This document shows, one piece after another, positions 62,111-64,000 of a stretch of DNA of 64,000 nt. A program made the position numbers and the translations under genes. The stretch's first letter is position 1; each line of letters begins with the position of its first letter. The DNA lies in the NCBI RefSeq assembly GCF_019097595.1, contig NC_080723.1, forward strand, positions 14,292,511-14,356,510, given 5' to 3'. This DNA is from Hemibagrus wyckioides. Its lineage: Eukaryota > Chordata > Actinopteri > Siluriformes > Bagridae. The notes below the pieces were generated by a model that saw only the letters and a list, made by a program, of their open reading frames with translations, was not told the origin of the DNA and did not search any database.

Positions 62111-64000
62111 CAGTAGTAGCTAAATCAGCAGCAGCAGCAGTAACAAGCAGTAGCAACAGCAGCAAACAAGTAGCAGTTAGCAAACAGTTGTATAAACAAG
62201 TTAAGAGCATCATATCAAGCAGCAGCAGCAACCGTTGAGCAGCAGCAAACAGTACAGCAGCACAACTGCTGAGCAGCAAACCGCTGCAGCAAATCGCAGC
62301 AGCTAAACATAAATTGGCAGCAGCAAACAAGGTTATTATTGTTACAGCAAACGCTGCAGAGCAAATAGCAGTTGCTTTGTCTGCAACCGCTGTTGAGGCA
62401 GCAAACAAGAGCTAGTTATGCAACCGCTGCGCTGCTAGTTGTTCAGCAAATCAAGCAGCAGCAAACAGCAGCTAGCATGCAGCAAACCGTTATATAGCAA
62501 CGCAAGGCACCATGTTTGAGCAGCATGAGCAAATCGGCTGCTGGCGCCGCTAGTTGCTGCAAACCGCTGGGTTGCTTGCTATTGCCTGCTTGCTAAACCA
62601 ACGCAGCAGCCAACCAGCTGCTTATGAAACAAGAGCAGCAAACGCTAAGGTTAAACAGCTGCTGTTAGTGGCGGAAACAGCTAAAGCTGAGCCAAACCTG
62701 CTTTCTGGTGCTGTTGCTAAATCGCTGGCTTGCTAAATCAGTTAGCTGTTGTTAAACATATTAGCAGCAGCAAACAGCAAGTAAGGCGCCGCAAATCGCT
62801 GTTGAGCATGCTAAATCAGGTTATATAAACAAGGCGTTGAGCAGCCGTCCGCTGCAGCGCAAACATATATGTAAAAGCGCTTATGATTTGCATAATCAAG
62901 GTCGCTGCTCGCAGTTGCAAACATTGCTGCAAACCGCTGGGCTGCTTGTTGAGCTATGAGCAAACCAAGCTGCCGCTAGTTAGCAAACGCATTAGCAGTT
63001 ACACCGCTGCTAGATTGCTAAACATAGTTGTTAAATCGCTATGAGCAGCAAACTGTTGCTAGCAAATCAGCAGTTGCTGTTGCTAAACAGTTAAACGCTG
63101 TTGACGCAAATCAGCTCAGCCGCTTGCTAAGATTGCTAAACGTTGCCGGCTATTAGTTGCTGCTAACCATGCTTAAGGTTGCAGCTAGCTGGTTGCTGCC
63201 AAACATAGTTGCTGGGCATAAGCGCAAACGCTGGCTGCTGCTACCAATCACTAGCTAGTTGGTTGCTAACCACATGCTGGTTGCTGCAACGCTCGTTGTT
63301 GCTAAATCAGCAGCAGCAAACGCTGCTGCTTCGCTGCTAGTTGCAGTTAGCTAGCAGCTGCAAACAAACGTCGATATTGGCTCGCTTGAGCTGGAGCTTT
63401 ACAGCAAACATTTACAAATCATTAGTTATTTGCTAAACACAGTTGTTAAACGTTAGTGAGCAGCGGCGCTTTCAACCGCTTGGTTAGCTAAACAATAGTT
63501 ATTAGCTCAAACCGCTAGTTGCTTGCTTAAACCGCTTCGGCTTGCTTTGCTATAAACCTGCTGGTTAGTGGCGAACTCCATATGGTTTATAAACTGCTGA
63601 GCTTGAGCAACCGCTTGTTGCTTAAACGGCTGCAGCAAACGCGTTAAGCTTGCTTGGTTTGCAGCAACCGTTGAGCTAGCAGCAAACGCTGCAGCAGCAG
63701 CAAACGCTTATTGAGCAAACCAAGTTGTTGTTGTTGTTCAACCGCGTCCGCTGCTGCAAACGTTTGTTGAGCAGAGCAGCAAACAGTTAGTTGGTTATAG
63801 CAGGACCGTTGCGAAGAGCAACCGCTGTTGCTAAATCGTCAGTTGCTTAGCTAAACAGGCTGGCGGTTGACAAACCGGCAGTTGCAAATCAAGGCGTTAG
63901 TTAAGCTAAACGTTGCTGCAGCAAACAGCTTAGTTGCTTAGTTGAGCAAACCCGTTGCAACAACAGCAGCAGCTTAAGCGTATCCAGCAGCAGCTAAACT
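62110..64000. repeat. Degenerate AGC/GCT/AAAC sequence, unclassified
   Basis: About 1.9 kb built from a small vocabulary: agcagcaaac, gttgctaaac/aaatc, gctgcaaaccgctg and gagcagc. AGC and GCT words are mixed on one strand, with irregular spacing of about 10-30 bases between AAAC/AAATC words. It follows on from the AGT/AAC array with no boundary and reaches the window edge. GC and CpG are higher than in the surrounding intron. It could be a decayed satellite or a poor consensus over a long triplet repeat. Confidence 0.7.

Noticed and set aside
61580..62408. Ser-rich, Val-rich and Tyr/Ala-rich ORFs of 146-179 residues
   Set aside because: They are open only because the AGT/AAC triplet array lacks stops in those frames.

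Overview
The window is vertebrate nuclear DNA, almost certainly from a teleost fish. The evidence is AT-rich intronic sequence, very abundant CA, GA and tetranucleotide microsatellites, several fish-type Tc1-like transposon relics, RTE-type and L2/CR1-type LINE tails, and tRNA-derived SINEs. The repeat mix resembles otophysan fishes such as catfish, but that is only an impression. There is no prokaryotic content.

Only one protein gene is supported: a minus-strand BRSK2 (SAD-A, brain-specific AMPK-related Ser/Thr kinase) orthologue. Ten internal coding exons are readable, running from 38550 down to 2212. All have GT-AG splice sites and matching phases, and together they give 1040 coding bases. 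They encode the kinase domain from the alpha-C helix onward (HRD, DFG and T-loop Thr all present), the UBA-like domain, and the start of the Ser/Pro-rich linker. The first coding exons (glycine loop, ATP-binding lysine) should lie beyond 64000 and the C-terminal exons beyond base 1. Neither end, and no promoter, was seen. A possible frame-preserving 51-base cassette exon sits at 1146-1196.

The rest is intron. 1-12 kb: small introns carrying a chimeric Tc1 relic, SINE-like repeats, a (GGAAA)n tract and a GATA/GACA block. 12-32 kb: long introns with GA/G-run arrays, a 24-bp minisatellite, an RTE LINE tail, a Tc1 relic, AT-rich triplet arrays, and a hAT element (8-bp target duplication) nested in a TA-flanked MITE. 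30-39 kb: a 480-bp AAGG/AAAG array, a Tc1-type MITE, two direct repeats bracketing the 141-base exon, about 900 bp of ACAG repeats, and a degenerate Tc1 transposase. 39-61 kb: mostly featureless intron with scattered SINEs, an RTE tail, Tc1 debris and a fold-back MITE. 61.6-64 kb: an AGT triplet array that passes into 1.9 kb of odd degenerate AGC/GCT/AAAC sequence reaching the window edge.

The most interesting signals are: UG repeats just downstream of the 5' splice sites of both microexons (32 and 34 nt) and of no other exon; the candidate cassette exon followed seven bases later by a C-rich tract; direct repeats whose recombination would delete an in-frame kinase exon; and the degenerate triplet sequence at the right end.
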